A stretch of 64,000 bases of DNA from Novosphingobium sp. CECT 9465. GTDB taxonomy: Bacteria; Pseudomonadota; Alphaproteobacteria; Sphingomonadales; Sphingomonadaceae. The notes under the pieces were generated by a model that saw only the letters and a program-made list of their open reading frames with translations, did not search any database and had not been told where the DNA came from. A program made the position numbers and the translations under genes. This document shows, one piece after another, positions 36,041-45,317 of this stretch. The stretch is from NCBI RefSeq assembly GCF_920987055.1, contig NZ_CAKLBX010000001.1:1722501-1786500 (forward strand). Reading direction: 5' to 3'. Positions within the stretch are counted from its first letter, which is position 1. Every line of letters starts with the position of its first letter.

Positions 36041-37087
36041 ATGAAATTTTCAACGGGTATGAAGGCATTCCGAGCCGCGTTCGTGGCGGCGCTGGCGCTT
36101 GGGCTTGCTGGGCCGGCTTCCGGGCAGGTCGATGCGGAAGAAGCGGGTTTTCAGGGTTATCTTCAGCTTCTGGCCGCCAGAGCGCGGGGTGAAGGCGTAC
36201 GAGAATCGACAATCTCGCAAGTGATGGCCGGGCTGACGCTCAACCAGCGGGTGATCCAGCTCGATCGCAGTCAGCCCGGATCGACGACCGGCACGATTCC
36301 GGCGTTCGAACCCTACCGTCGCAGCCATGTCGACGCTTCGAGGATTGCGCGGGGCAGGCGACAATTTGCTGCGGCCGTAGGGCAGCTTGGCTCGATCGAG
36401 CGACGCTATGGCGTACCGGGACCGATCATGCTGGCGATCTGGGGCCACGAAACCGATTACGGCGGCTATACCGGGAACTTCGACCTTCCGCGCGCGCTGG
36501 CCTCGCTGGCCTATGAAGGCCGCCGCCGCGAACTGTTTGCCGATGAATTTATCGCGGCCATGAAAATGGTTGACCGGGGAGTGCCGCGTTCGAAGCTGGT
36601 GGGTAGCTGGGCAGGCGCCTTTGGCAACCCGCAGTTCCTGCCGTCTGTCTATCTTCGCGTTGCGCAGGACGGCGATGGCGATGGCTTTGCCGACATCTGG
36701 AACAATCGCACCGATACGCTTGCCTCGATCGCCAATTACTTCCGTGATGCCGGTTGGCGGACGGGCCAGCCATGGGGCGTGGCGGTGACCGTGCCGGACG
36801 GGCTGGATCGCACAAGCCTTGGCACAACATTGAAGAGTCCGCGTTGCGTCCGTGTTTTCGACCGGCACACAGGATGGAAGACCATCCGCGAATGGCGGGC
36901 ACTGGGACTCTTTCCAAAATCCGGCAATTGGCCTGCGGATGATGTGATGGCCAGCCTGCTCGAACCTGATGGGCGCGGGAAGACTGCCTATCTGCTAACC
37001 GGAAATTATAGGGTTATCCTCGATTACAACTGCTCGAACTTTTACGCCTTGTCCGTGGGACTTCTTGCAGATGAAATCAGCCGCTAG
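36041..37087 (+). CDS. Lytic murein transglycosylase (MltB/SltB family)
   Basis: About 348 residues. ATG 36041 and ATG 36059 are both possible; the latter would give a tidier signal peptide (MKAFRAAFVAALALGLAGPAS). The catalytic domain has the Glu in AIWGHETDYGG, the fold signatures GSWAGAFGNPQFLPS and DGDGDGFADIW, and a C-terminal family extension ending near LLTGNYRVILDYNCSNFYALSVG. It cleaves peptidoglycan glycan strands, forming anhydro ends. It overlaps the next gene by 17 bp and opens a cell-wall gene group. Confidence 0.93.
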   Translation: MKFSTGMKAFRAAFVAALALGLAGPASGQVDAEEAGFQGYLQLLAARARGEGVRESTISQVMAGLTLNQRVIQLDRSQPGSTTGTIPAFEPYRRSHVDASRIARGRRQFAAAVGQLGSIERRYGVPGPIMLAIWGHETDYGGYTGNFDLPRALASLAYEGRRRELFADEFIAAMKMVDRGVPRSKLVGSWAGAFGNPQFLPSVYLRVAQDGDGDGFADIWNNRTDTLASIANYFRDAGWRTGQPWGVAVTVPDGLDRTSLGTTLKSPRCVRVFDRHTGWKTIREWRALGLFPKSGNWPADDVMASLLEPDGRGKTAYLLTGNYRVILDYNCSNFYALSVGLLADEISR

Positions 37088-38006
37088 CTGGATTGCCCTT
37101 TCCGCCGTCGTTGCAACTGCCGCCTGTGGTGGCGCAAATGACGAAATTGCGCCAGTTTCCGCCGCGGAAGTGCGTGGGCCTGCGGGGGACTACCCCATGG
37201 TTCTGGGCGAGCCATTCATGATCGACGGCGTGACCTACACGCCCGCCGATACGCTCAATTACGATTCGGTCGGCTATGCCGAAACAGATGCAGCAGAGGG
37301 CATCAGCGGGTCGCACCGTACGCTTCCCTTGCCCAGCTATGTCGAGGTCACCTCGCTTGAGACCGGCCGAACGATCCTTGTGCGGATGACCCGGCGTGGC
37401 CCGATGCAGGGCAGCAACCTCGTTTCGCTGTCGCCTCAGGCATGGGCGCAACTTGGCGCGCCGCCAATGTCGCGGCTTCCCGTGCGGGTGCGCCGGGTCA
37501 ACCCGCCAGAAGTCGAACGCGCGTTGCTGCGCAGCGGATCGCAGGCGCCCGCGCGAATGGACACGCCGCCGGGCCTGCTCGCGGTATTGAAGCGCAAGCT
37601 TGGGATCGCGCCAGCGCCAGGTCTGGCTGCAACGCCGCCTGCCCCTGCCGAGGCGGGGAAAGCAGTTAGCGTGCCTGCGGCGGCGGCCTTACCAAGAGCT
37701 GCCGCGAAGCCATTGCCCAAATTGCCTGCTCCTGCGTCTACGGCAACAGCAGCGATGCCCGCGCCGAAACCGGAGGCAAAGCCGGTTGCCACTGCCGAAA
37801 CCGGTCTGTTCGTTCAGGTCGGCGCTTTTTCTTCGAAAGATCGTGCCGAAGCCGCAGCCAGAAGCGTTGGCGGTTCAGCCGCGCAGGCGGGAAAGTTCTG
37901 GCGTGTGCGAACCGGGCCGTACAAGGATCGTGGACAAGCAGATGCAGCGCTGGCGAAGGCGCGGCGGTCGGGCTATGCCGATGCCCAGGTCGTGACCGTG
38001 CCTTGA
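37071..38006 (+). CDS. RlpA-like septal protein with SPOR domain, degenerate active site
   Basis: 311 residues from ATG 37071. The signal peptide ends in ATAAC, a likely lipobox with Cys19. A double-psi beta-barrel (about residues 55-150) matches RlpA by GSHRTLPLPSYVEVTSLETGRTI and MTRRGPMQGSNLVSLS. Ala/Pro-rich linker, then a C-terminal SPOR domain (about 240-311: FVQVGAFSSKDRAEAAA...WRVRTGPY), which binds denuded glycan at the septum. The acidic residue in the usual NDRGP signature is T here (TRRGP), while the catalytic-region His is kept. It may be a binding rather than a cutting protein. Confidence 0.85.
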   Translation: MKSAASWIALSAVVATAACGGANDEIAPVSAAEVRGPAGDYPMVLGEPFMIDGVTYTPADTLNYDSVGYAETDAAEGISGSHRTLPLPSYVEVTSLETGRTILVRMTRRGPMQGSNLVSLSPQAWAQLGAPPMSRLPVRVRRVNPPEVERALLRSGSQAPARMDTPPGLLAVLKRKLGIAPAPGLAATPPAPAEAGKAVSVPAAAALPRAAAKPLPKLPAPASTATAAMPAPKPEAKPVATAETGLFVQVGAFSSKDRAEAAARSVGGSAAQAGKFWRVRTGPYKDRGQADAALAKARRSGYADAQVVTVP

Positions 38007-38052
38007 ATGCTTGAGGCGCTCGGCGGCCCTGGATGACGTCGGGGAATGTGTC

Positions 38053-39228
38053 TTGCCTTCTAAACTGGTTGCAACTGCGGTAAGTGCCAGCCTTGCGGCA
38101 ATCCCGGTAAAGGCCGCTGCGCCTCAACCTTTTGCCACACCGCCTGAACTGGCAATGCCGGTAATCGATGCGCCGATTGCATTGCTGGTCGATGTGGGAT
38201 CGGGTCGGGTGCTTTATGCGCGCGATGCACACCGTCGCTTTGTTCCAGCATCCATAACCAAGATCATGACCAGCTATGTCGCCTTCGACATGCTGACCAA
38301 GGGCAAGTTGCGGCTTGACCAGCGGATTCCGGTCCGCCCGGAAACATTCCGGCAATGGAACCATGTCGGCAGCACGATGTTCATACCCGCCAACGCCACG
38401 CCAACCGTCGCCGAACTGCTGGAGGGCATCGTCACCGTTTCGGCAAACGATGCCTGCGTCGTGCTGGCAGAAGGCGCAACCGGTTCTGTTCCGGCATTCA
38501 CGGCGCTGATGAACGCCGCTGCCGCCGACCTCGGCATGCGCGACAGCCATTTCAACACACCGAACGGATGGATGGACGAAGGCCAGACTTATGTCTCGGC
38601 GGCAGATCTGGCAACGCTCAGCAGTGCGTTGATGACCCGGTTTCCAGACCTTTATCGTCAGTTCTACGGTCATTCACAGATGACGTGGAATGGCATCACC
38701 CAGCCCAATCACAACCCGCTTTATGGCATTACCGAGGGCGCGGACGGGGTGAAGACCGGCTTCACCAATGAAGCGGGCTATGGCTTCGTTGGGTCAGCCG
38801 AGCGCAAGGGCCGCCGACTGGTGATGGTCCTTGGCGGGTATGACCGGCCGAAGGATCGTGGCCGGCAATCGCGCGATTTCATCGAGTGGGGGTTTTCGGC
38901 CTGGGCCGCGCAACCGCTTTTTGCCAAAGGTGCGCGCGTGGGCGAGGCGGAGGTGCAGGGCGGGCTTGAACGTACCGTCCCATTGATCGCGCCCCGTGCG
39001 CTTTCGGTAACCTCGCCAGCGGGGCGCAAAACGGCGTACACGCTGTCCATTCGCTACAAGGGTCCGCTGAAGGCTCCGATCGCGGCGGGAGAGACGGTTG
39101 CCAGCCTGCTTGTGCGGGTTCCGGGTGAACCTGTCCATGCCTTGCCGCTTGTCGCTGGCGAATCCGTGCCCAGGGGAGGCCTCTCCGCCCGGATGCGCGA
39201 TGGCGCGATGCGGATCGTGGGACTGTGA
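38053..39228 (+). CDS. dacC: D-alanyl-D-alanine carboxypeptidase (PBP5/6-like)
   Basis: 391 residues from TTG 38053. This start was chosen because GGGGA lies 7 nt upstream and the reading begins with a signal peptide (MPSKLVATAVSASLAAIPVKA). TTG 38011 is an in-frame alternative. Active-site motifs are complete: SITK (residues 67-70) with the acylated Ser, SAN in VTVSANDACV, and KTG in GADGVKTGFTNEAGY. A C-terminal beta-rich domain follows. It trims the terminal D-Ala from stem pentapeptides. The stop overlaps tmk by 4 bp. Confidence 0.93.
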   Translation: MPSKLVATAVSASLAAIPVKAAAPQPFATPPELAMPVIDAPIALLVDVGSGRVLYARDAHRRFVPASITKIMTSYVAFDMLTKGKLRLDQRIPVRPETFRQWNHVGSTMFIPANATPTVAELLEGIVTVSANDACVVLAEGATGSVPAFTALMNAAAADLGMRDSHFNTPNGWMDEGQTYVSAADLATLSSALMTRFPDLYRQFYGHSQMTWNGITQPNHNPLYGITEGADGVKTGFTNEAGYGFVGSAERKGRRLVMVLGGYDRPKDRGRQSRDFIEWGFSAWAAQPLFAKGARVGEAEVQGGLERTVPLIAPRALSVTSPAGRKTAYTLSIRYKGPLKAPIAAGETVASLLVRVPGEPVHALPLVAGESVPRGGLSARMRDGAMRIVGL

Positions 39229-39857
39229 TCGCAGGCCGTTTCATCGCGCTTGAAGGCGGGGAAGGCGTCGGCAAATCCACGCAGGCGCGATTGCTGGCGC
39301 AAGATTTGCGCGCGCGCGGTTTTGACGTGGTGATCACCCGCGAACCGGGCGGCACCGCCGGGGCAGAAACCATCCGCTCCCTGTTGCTCACCACCGAAGG
39401 CGAAGGCTGGGGTGCGCGGGCCGAGGCACTGCTGTTCGCAGCCGCCCGCGCCGATCATGTCGAAAAGCTCATCCGTCCCGCTCTGGCGCGCGGTGCATGG
39501 GTGATCTGCGATCGCTATGTGGACAGCAGCCGGGCCTATCAGGGCGGTGCAGGGGGCCTTTCCGATGCCGATGTGCTGGCGCTCCACGGCATCGGCAGCG
39601 AAGGCCTGCTACCGGACCGGACATTGTTGCTGACGATCGATCCGGCAGTTTCGGCGCAGCGTCTCGCACTGCGAGACGGCGACAGCGCGGATCGCATCGG
39701 CGGGCGCGATGCGCGGTATCACGCTGGCGTGGCGGCGGCGTTCCTTCGGTTTGCTGCCGAAGAATCGCGACGATTCGCCGTTATCAATGCGCAAGGCACA
39801 CCCGATGAAGTTGCCCGGCGCGCTTTCGCCGCAATTGCCGACCTGATTGCGCAATGA
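39225..39857 (+). CDS. tmk: Thymidylate kinase
   Basis: 210 residues from GTG 39225, overlapping the dacC stop (GTGA). The P-loop is EGGEGVGKSTQARLLA; the thymidylate-specific DR in VICDRYVDSSRAYQG and the lid region (RDGDSADRIGGRDARY) are present. It phosphorylates dTMP to dTDP. It passes translation to holB through an ATGA overlap. Confidence 0.96.
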   Translation: MIAGRFIALEGGEGVGKSTQARLLAQDLRARGFDVVITREPGGTAGAETIRSLLLTTEGEGWGARAEALLFAAARADHVEKLIRPALARGAWVICDRYVDSSRAYQGGAGGLSDADVLALHGIGSEGLLPDRTLLLTIDPAVSAQRLALRDGDSADRIGGRDARYHAGVAAAFLRFAAEESRRFAVINAQGTPDEVARRAFAAIADLIAQ

Positions 39858-40819
39858 CCGCGCTGATCGGCCATGATGACGCCTGGCGGGAATGGCATGC
39901 CGCGATGGCTGGCAGTCGCATGCATCACGGGTGGATACTTTCCGGGCGCGAAGGGCTGGGCAAGTCCATGTTTGCGCATGCAGCGGCGGCTGAACTGATG
40001 GCAGAGCAGGGCGTGTCACAGCCACCTGTCGAAATGCACCCGGACATTCTCACGCTGCGCCCGCTCCCCGCCAATGATGACGAGGTGAAGAAACGCGACG
40101 ACGGCAAGGCCTTCCTGACCAAGCGGAACATCTCGGTCGATCAGGTGCGCGAAATCCAGCGCCGCCTGAACACGCGGCCGACTCTGGGTTCGCGGCGCGC
40201 GGTAATCATCGACGCCGCCGATCAGCTTGAGAAGGGCGCGGTCAATGCCCTGCTCAAGAGCCTTGAAGAGCCGCCCCAAGGCACGTTTTTCCTGCTTGTC
40301 GTCCATGCGCTCGGACGCTTGCTGCCCACTGTCCGATCACGCTGCCAGATCCTGCGTTTCCACACGCTGACCGATGCTGAAGTGGCCCGCGCGCTCGACT
40401 CCGTGGCACCGCAACTCGACAGTGCGACAAGAACCGCCGCGCTCGCCGTTGCCGGAGGATCGCCGGGAGCGGCGCTCGCCTTCGCCGAACAGGATCTTGC
40501 CAAGGCACAGGCCATCTTCACCAGCCTTGTCGAACGTGGCGATCCCGACCTTGCATTGCGCGGAGCGTTGGCAGGGGCGCTCGGCGCTCGGCCGGATCGC
40601 GAACGGCAGATGGCTGCGATAGAGGCCGCACGGATGACCGTCGTGCGCGCTCTGGCTCATGCCAGCGATACGGCAACGCTGCGCCTGGTCGAGGCGCATG
40701 CGCGTCTGGTCAAGCTGGCGGCCGAGGCCCCGATCTACAACTTCGATACTGGAATGCTGCTGATGGAAATCGGCTCCTTGCTGGCATCGGCCGCGCCGAC
40801 TAGGGAAGACGTTCGATAA
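39854..40819 (+). CDS. holB: DNA polymerase III delta' subunit
   Basis: 321 residues. It belongs to the clamp-loader ATPase-fold family, with SGREGLGKSMFA as the P-loop and SLEEPPQGTFFLLVVH, LLPTVRSRCQ as the conserved core (SRC motif). It is a subunit of the sliding-clamp loader. Start overlaps tmk by 4 bp. metG follows after 29 bp. Confidence 0.93.
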   Translation: MTALIGHDDAWREWHAAMAGSRMHHGWILSGREGLGKSMFAHAAAAELMAEQGVSQPPVEMHPDILTLRPLPANDDEVKKRDDGKAFLTKRNISVDQVREIQRRLNTRPTLGSRRAVIIDAADQLEKGAVNALLKSLEEPPQGTFFLLVVHALGRLLPTVRSRCQILRFHTLTDAEVARALDSVAPQLDSATRTAALAVAGGSPGAALAFAEQDLAKAQAIFTSLVERGDPDLALRGALAGALGARPDRERQMAAIEAARMTVVRALAHASDTATLRLVEAHARLVKLAAEAPIYNFDTGMLLMEIGSLLASAAPTREDVR

Positions 40820-40848
40820 GACGCAGAATCCTTGCACGAGCGCGACGC

Positions 40849-42432
40849 ATGAAAGTGACCGGCCCGATGGGCGAACCCTTCTACATTACCACTGCCATTT
40901 CCTATCCCAACGGCAAGCCGCACATCGGCCATGCTTATGAAGCCATTGCGGCAGACGTCATCGCCCGGTTCCAGCGGGCGATGGGGCGCGATGTCCGGTT
41001 CCAGACCGGCACCGACGAACATGGCCTGAAGATGATGCAGAAGGCACGCGACCTCGGCATCACGCCAAAACAGCTGAGCGACGAAATGTCATCGCATTTC
41101 ATTGCGATGTGTGACGAACTCAATGTATCGTACGATGTCTTTCTGCGTACCACCGAAGATCGCCATCATGCGGCATCTCAGGAATTATGGCGCAGGCTCG
41201 AAGCCAATGGTGATCTCTACCTCGATCGCTACGAAGGCTGGTATTCGGTGCGCGATGAAGCGTTCTACGATGAAAGCGAACTTGTTGCAGGGGAAAGGGG
41301 TGAAAAACTTTCCCCGCAAGGCACCCCGGTCGAATGGACGGTTGAGGAAAGCTGGTTCTTCCGCCTGTCGAAATATACCGAACCGCTGCTTCAGCTTTAC
41401 AATGGCCAACCCCAGTTCATCCAGCCCGACGGCCGCCGCAACGAAGTGATGCGTTTCGTCGAAGGTGGTTTGCGCGATCTTTCGGTTTCGCGGACCAGTT
41501 TCGATTGGGGCGTGAAAGTGCCCGGCAGCGATGGCCATGTCATGTACGTGTGGGTCGATGCCCTGACAAACTACCTCACCGGCTTGGGCTTTCCAGACGA
41601 AAACGGCGATTTTGCAAGATATTGGCCTGCAAATCTCCATTTGATCGGCAAGGATATCGTCCGTTTCCACGCCGTGTACTGGCCTGCCATTCTGATGAGC
41701 GCGGGCCTGGCCGTGCCCGCGCAAGTGTTCGGCCATGGCTTCCTGCTCAATCGCGGCCAGAAGGAATCGAAATCGCTGGGCAATGTCACCGATCCGCTGG
41801 AACTGGCGGAGCGTTTCGGTGTCGACCCGCTACGCTATTTCCTGATGCGCGAAGTGGCATTCGGGCAGGATGGTTCCTATTCGCCCGAAGCGATCGTGAC
41901 CCGCTGCAACGCTGAACTGGCGAACAGCTACGGCAATCTTGTTCAGCGCGTTCTGTCCATGATTTTCAAAAACATGCATGGTGAACTTGAAGCGTTTCCG
42001 AGCATTGCTGCCGATGACGCGCTATTGGCAATGGTTTTCGCCGCCTGCCGCGAGGAACTGCCTTGTGCGTTTGCCGAACTCAATTTTTCCGGCGGGATCG
42101 ACGCCTGGATGCGCGCGGTGTTTGCGTGCAATGCCTATGTCGATGAACAAGCGCCCTGGACATTGCGCAAGACCGATCCCGACCGGATGAAGGCTGTCCT
42201 GCTCACGCTGTTCATGGCCATCCGCGATCTTACCATCGCAATTTCCCCTGTTGTTCCAAGTTCCGCTGCGAAGGTGTTGGATCAAATCGGAATTCCGCTG
42301 GAGGAACGTGGGTTCCCCGCCCTGACCGATGCCGATTGGTTCATGGCGCGTGTCGCCACAGGGGAGAAGCTGGGCCAGCCGACACCGGCATTCCCGCGCC
42401 TGGAACTGCCTGAGGATGCGACCGCCGCATGA
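40849..42432 (+). CDS. metG: Methionyl-tRNA synthetase
   Basis: 527 residues. Class I signature PHIGHAYE close to the N-terminus and, in the KMSKS position, KESKSLGN, which replaces the second-position Met with Glu. Catalytic-domain text FQTGTDEHGLKM is standard. It lacks a C-terminal EMAP-II-like tRNA-binding domain and is the short form. It charges initiator and elongator tRNA-Met. An ATG at 40867 is a possible alternative start. tatD starts in a 4-bp overlap with the stop. Confidence 0.96.
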   Translation: MKVTGPMGEPFYITTAISYPNGKPHIGHAYEAIAADVIARFQRAMGRDVRFQTGTDEHGLKMMQKARDLGITPKQLSDEMSSHFIAMCDELNVSYDVFLRTTEDRHHAASQELWRRLEANGDLYLDRYEGWYSVRDEAFYDESELVAGERGEKLSPQGTPVEWTVEESWFFRLSKYTEPLLQLYNGQPQFIQPDGRRNEVMRFVEGGLRDLSVSRTSFDWGVKVPGSDGHVMYVWVDALTNYLTGLGFPDENGDFARYWPANLHLIGKDIVRFHAVYWPAILMSAGLAVPAQVFGHGFLLNRGQKESKSLGNVTDPLELAERFGVDPLRYFLMREVAFGQDGSYSPEAIVTRCNAELANSYGNLVQRVLSMIFKNMHGELEAFPSIAADDALLAMVFAACREELPCAFAELNFSGGIDAWMRAVFACNAYVDEQAPWTLRKTDPDRMKAVLLTLFMAIRDLTIAISPVVPSSAAKVLDQIGIPLEERGFPALTDADWFMARVATGEKLGQPTPAFPRLELPEDATAA

Positions 42433-43208
42433 TGCTGATCGATTCGCACTGTCATCTCAATTACAAGGGTCTGGTCGAAGATCAGGCCCAGGTGCTTGGC
42501 CGTGCGCGCGAAACCGGGGTGCGCGGGTTCCTCAACATCTCGACCCGGCAGAGCGAATGGGCCGCCATCGTCGCAACGGCAGAACGCGAAAGCGATGTAT
42601 GGGCCAGTATCGGCATTCATCCGCATGAAGCCGATGCCCATGCCGATCTTGGTGAAGCGGCATTGCTGGACGCTGCTTGCCATCCGCGTGTGATCGGTAT
42701 TGGCGAAACCGGGCTGGATTACTATTACGATCATTCAGACCGCCAGGTTCAGCAAGACCTGTTCCGGGTGCATATCCGGGTCGCGCGCGAAACCGGACTG
42801 CCGCTGATCATTCACACGCGCGAAGCCGAGGATGACACGACGCGGATCATCGAGGACGAAATGGGGAAGGGGGCCTTTCCTGCACTGATCCACTGCTTCA
42901 CCGCATCGGCAGACTTTGGCAAGCGCATGCTGGAACTTGGCCTCACAATTTCGATTTCCGGGATCGTGACATTCAAGAATGCTAAAGACTTGCAGGCCAT
43001 TTCTGCTGAACTTCCTGAAGACCGGCTACTGGTGGAAACGGATGCGCCATTCCTCGCGCCGGTGCCGCATCGCGGTAAGACCTGCGAGCCTGCCTTTGTC
43101 GCCGATACGTGCGCCTTCGTGGCCGGACTTCGTGGCATGACCAGCGGAGCGCTCGCCGATGTGACCGGAGCAAACTTCTTTCGCCTGTTTTCAAAGGCGT
43201 CACTGTGA
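42429..43208 (+). CDS. TatD family hydrolase (YcfH-like)
   Basis: 259 residues, a metal-dependent TIM-barrel hydrolase. Metal-binding motifs DSHCHLNY, GETGLDYY, HTREAEDDT, HCFT and the Asp of LLVETDAPFLAP are all present. Members of this group act as 3'-5' exonucleases or D-aminoacyl hydrolases. metG-tatD is a very frequent pairing. Start overlaps metG and the stop overlaps the MBL-fold gene. Confidence 0.94.
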   Translation: MMLIDSHCHLNYKGLVEDQAQVLGRARETGVRGFLNISTRQSEWAAIVATAERESDVWASIGIHPHEADAHADLGEAALLDAACHPRVIGIGETGLDYYYDHSDRQVQQDLFRVHIRVARETGLPLIIHTREAEDDTTRIIEDEMGKGAFPALIHCFTASADFGKRMLELGLTISISGIVTFKNAKDLQAISAELPEDRLLVETDAPFLAPVPHRGKTCEPAFVADTCAFVAGLRGMTSGALADVTGANFFRLFSKASL

Positions 43209-43972
43209 AGTTGCTTGTTCTGGGATCGGGTACATCGACAGGTGTACCGCGCATCGGCAACGACTGGGGTGATTGTGATCCTGCCGAACCGCGCAACCGG
43301 CGCAGTCGGGTCGCCATCATGGTCCAGGGCAATGACGGCAGCCGCCTGCTGGTCGACACGCCAACCGACTTGCGCCAGCAATTCCTGTCGTGCGGGATCG
43401 ACAGTGTTGACGGCGTATTGTGGACGCACGATCACGCCGATCATTGTCACGGAATCGATGACCTGAGGCCGCTGCGCTATGGCCGTGCCGGACCGATTCC
43501 GGGCTATGCCGCAGCGGAGACGGTGCGCCGCTTGCGCCAGCGCTTCGGCTATGTGTTTGCTGGGCAGCATGGCTATCACACGCTGTGCGAGATCGATAAC
43601 CTTGATCGGGTACGCATGATTTGCGGCATTGGGATCAACCACTGCCAGATGCCGCACGGTCCCGCGCAATCGACGGCGTTTCGTTTCGATCAAGACGGAA
43701 AATCAATTGGTTACGCGACGGACTTCAGCGAGATTACCGCCGAGATGGTCGCGTTGTTCGATCGCGTGGACGTACTCGTCGTGGATTGCCTGCGTCGGAA
43801 ACCGCATCCCACGCACGCGCATCTCGACATGTCGCTCGAATTGATCGAGGCTGCGCGCGTCGGCCAGGGCATCCTCACGCATCTCGACAAGTCGATGGAT
43901 TATCGGACACTGTGTGCCGAAACGCCCAGTCATGTTCAGCCGGCATTCGACGGGATGGAGATCGAGATTTGA
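43205..43972 (+). CDS. MBL-fold metallo-hydrolase (PhnP-like)
   Basis: 255 residues from GTG 43205, overlapping the tatD stop. The beta-lactamase-fold motif WTHDHADHCHGIDD supplies zinc ligands, and LVLGSGTSTGVPRIG at the N-terminus, YATDFSEI and the late ILTHLDKSMD fit the PhnP/phosphodiesterase subgroup. The likely activity is cyclic or linear phosphodiester hydrolysis, substrate unknown. metG-tatD-MBL forms an operon often seen in alphaproteobacteria. Confidence 0.9.
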   Translation: MKLLVLGSGTSTGVPRIGNDWGDCDPAEPRNRRSRVAIMVQGNDGSRLLVDTPTDLRQQFLSCGIDSVDGVLWTHDHADHCHGIDDLRPLRYGRAGPIPGYAAAETVRRLRQRFGYVFAGQHGYHTLCEIDNLDRVRMICGIGINHCQMPHGPAQSTAFRFDQDGKSIGYATDFSEITAEMVALFDRVDVLVVDCLRRKPHPTHAHLDMSLELIEAARVGQGILTHLDKSMDYRTLCAETPSHVQPAFDGMEIEI

Positions 43973-44139
43973 GCGGCGACGACATCGTCAGGATGATCGG
44001 GATCATCGGGGCGCTGGTGCTTGTTTCAGCGGGGCTCCGCGGACGCCAGATCGGGTTGTCGGATGGGTTGCGCATGGCAGCGCTTTGGGCATTCGTGTTC
44101 GTAGCAGCGGCTTTGACGTTTTCAGTTCTGGGCTGGTAA
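43969..44139 (+). CDS. Small two-helix membrane protein at end of the metG-tatD operon
   Basis: 56 residues if it begins at TTG 43969, overlapping the MBL gene stop; ATG 43993 is the alternative. Two hydrophobic helices (about 8-23 and 37-54) separated by a basic turn (RGRQIGLSDGLR). No function is known. I suspect it is the last gene of the operon; the IS30 element begins about 86 bp after it, so a longer original gene cannot be ruled out. Confidence 0.5.
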   Translation: MSGDDIVRMIGIIGALVLVSAGLRGRQIGLSDGLRMAALWAFVFVAAALTFSVLGW

Positions 44140-44282
44140 ATCGGCGACAAAGTCGATGTTAATTTTACATAATCTCTATTATCAATCCGCTGGACATGGA
44201 TCGGGGCGCGGTGGATTCTATCTGGAAGTGCGAATTTCGAGGATTTCTGGGACTTTGAGAGTCCCTCTCGGAAGGATGCCCC

Positions 44283-45278
44283 ATGTCGCGAAGCTACCAC
44301 CAACTGGACCTGGACGAGCGCGAACTGATTTTTCGCATGCGTGATGCGCGTACGCCGGTACGGCAAATTGCCGCTCGCCTCGGGCGGCACGTCTCGACGA
44401 TTTATCGCGAGTTGAAGCGGAACTTCTTCTACGATGAAGACGCATGGTTTCGGGGTTACTTTCCCCGGGTCGCGCATCGCATAGCGCGATCGCGACGGAT
44501 GTGCGGCGGCAAGATCGCGCGCAATGCAGTCCTGGCCACCAGCATTGCCGAAGGCCTGCGCCTGGCGTGGTCGCCTGAGCAAATAGCCGGTCACGCCCGG
44601 ATGGCCGATGGTGACGCCAAGGTCTGCCACGAAACGATCTACCAGTACGTCTACAGCCCCGAAGGTCGCCGGCAAGATCTGTGGCGGCACCTGCCTCGAG
44701 CTCGCAAGAACCGGCGAAGGCGTTATGCGCGAAAACCCCGGGGTCTCAACATACCTCTCGCCAATACCATTGCGGAGCGTCCCGTGGAGATCGGCTCACG
44801 AGCCAGTTACGGTCATTGGGAGGGTGATCTGGTCGCGTTCCGCAAGGAATTTGGCAAGGCGAACCTCACCTCACTGGTCGAACGGCGGAGCCGATTTATC
44901 GTGCTCATCCGCAACCCAAGTCGGCACTCTTCCGGCGTGATGACCGGTATCGAACGCTGTTTGCGCCCCCTTCCCCCCGCATTGCGGCGCTCGATCACAT
45001 TCGATCGCGGCACGGAGTTCTCAGGCTACAGAGCGCTCAAGACAAGCCTTGGCGTCGATGCCTACTTCTGCAAACCGTCGGCACCCTGGCAGAAGGGCAG
45101 CGTTGAAAACGGCAATGGCCGCCTAAGGCGTTTCCTGCCTCTCGATACGGATCTGGCAGAAATCCCGGACAGCCATCTGCAATCCGTAGCCGACCGCCTC
45201 AATCGCACGCCGAGGAAGTGCCTTGGCTACAGAACACCTTTGGACGTCCTGACCGAGGAGATCATCAGAGCCGGATGA
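44283..45278 (+). CDS. IS30-family transposase
   Basis: 331 residues, an apparently intact reading frame. N-terminal helix-turn-helix DNA-binding region (YHQLDLDERELIFRMRD, RQIAARLGRHVSTIYREL) and a DDE integrase core: Asp in GHWEGDLV, Asp in TFDRGTEFSGY and Glu in KGSVENGNGRLRRFLP. It moves the element by cut-and-paste through a circular intermediate, as known for the family. The element may therefore still be mobile. Confidence 0.95.
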   Translation: MSRSYHQLDLDERELIFRMRDARTPVRQIAARLGRHVSTIYRELKRNFFYDEDAWFRGYFPRVAHRIARSRRMCGGKIARNAVLATSIAEGLRLAWSPEQIAGHARMADGDAKVCHETIYQYVYSPEGRRQDLWRHLPRARKNRRRRYARKPRGLNIPLANTIAERPVEIGSRASYGHWEGDLVAFRKEFGKANLTSLVERRSRFIVLIRNPSRHSSGVMTGIERCLRPLPPALRRSITFDRGTEFSGYRALKTSLGVDAYFCKPSAPWQKGSVENGNGRLRRFLPLDTDLAEIPDSHLQSVADRLNRTPRKCLGYRTPLDVLTEEIIRAG

Positions 45279-45287
45279 AATTTTGCC

Positions 45288-45317
45288 GCCGGGGGTGGGG
45301 CTCGCCCCACCCCCGGC
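45288..45317 (+). repeat. GC-rich palindrome inside the right end of the IS30 element
   Basis: Arms GCCGGGGGTGGGGC (45288-45301) and GCCCCACCCCCGGC (45304-45317) pair perfectly over 14 bp around TC. No T-run follows on either strand. It probably blocks or ends transcription leaving the transposase gene toward mazG, which is an inference. Confidence 0.75.
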
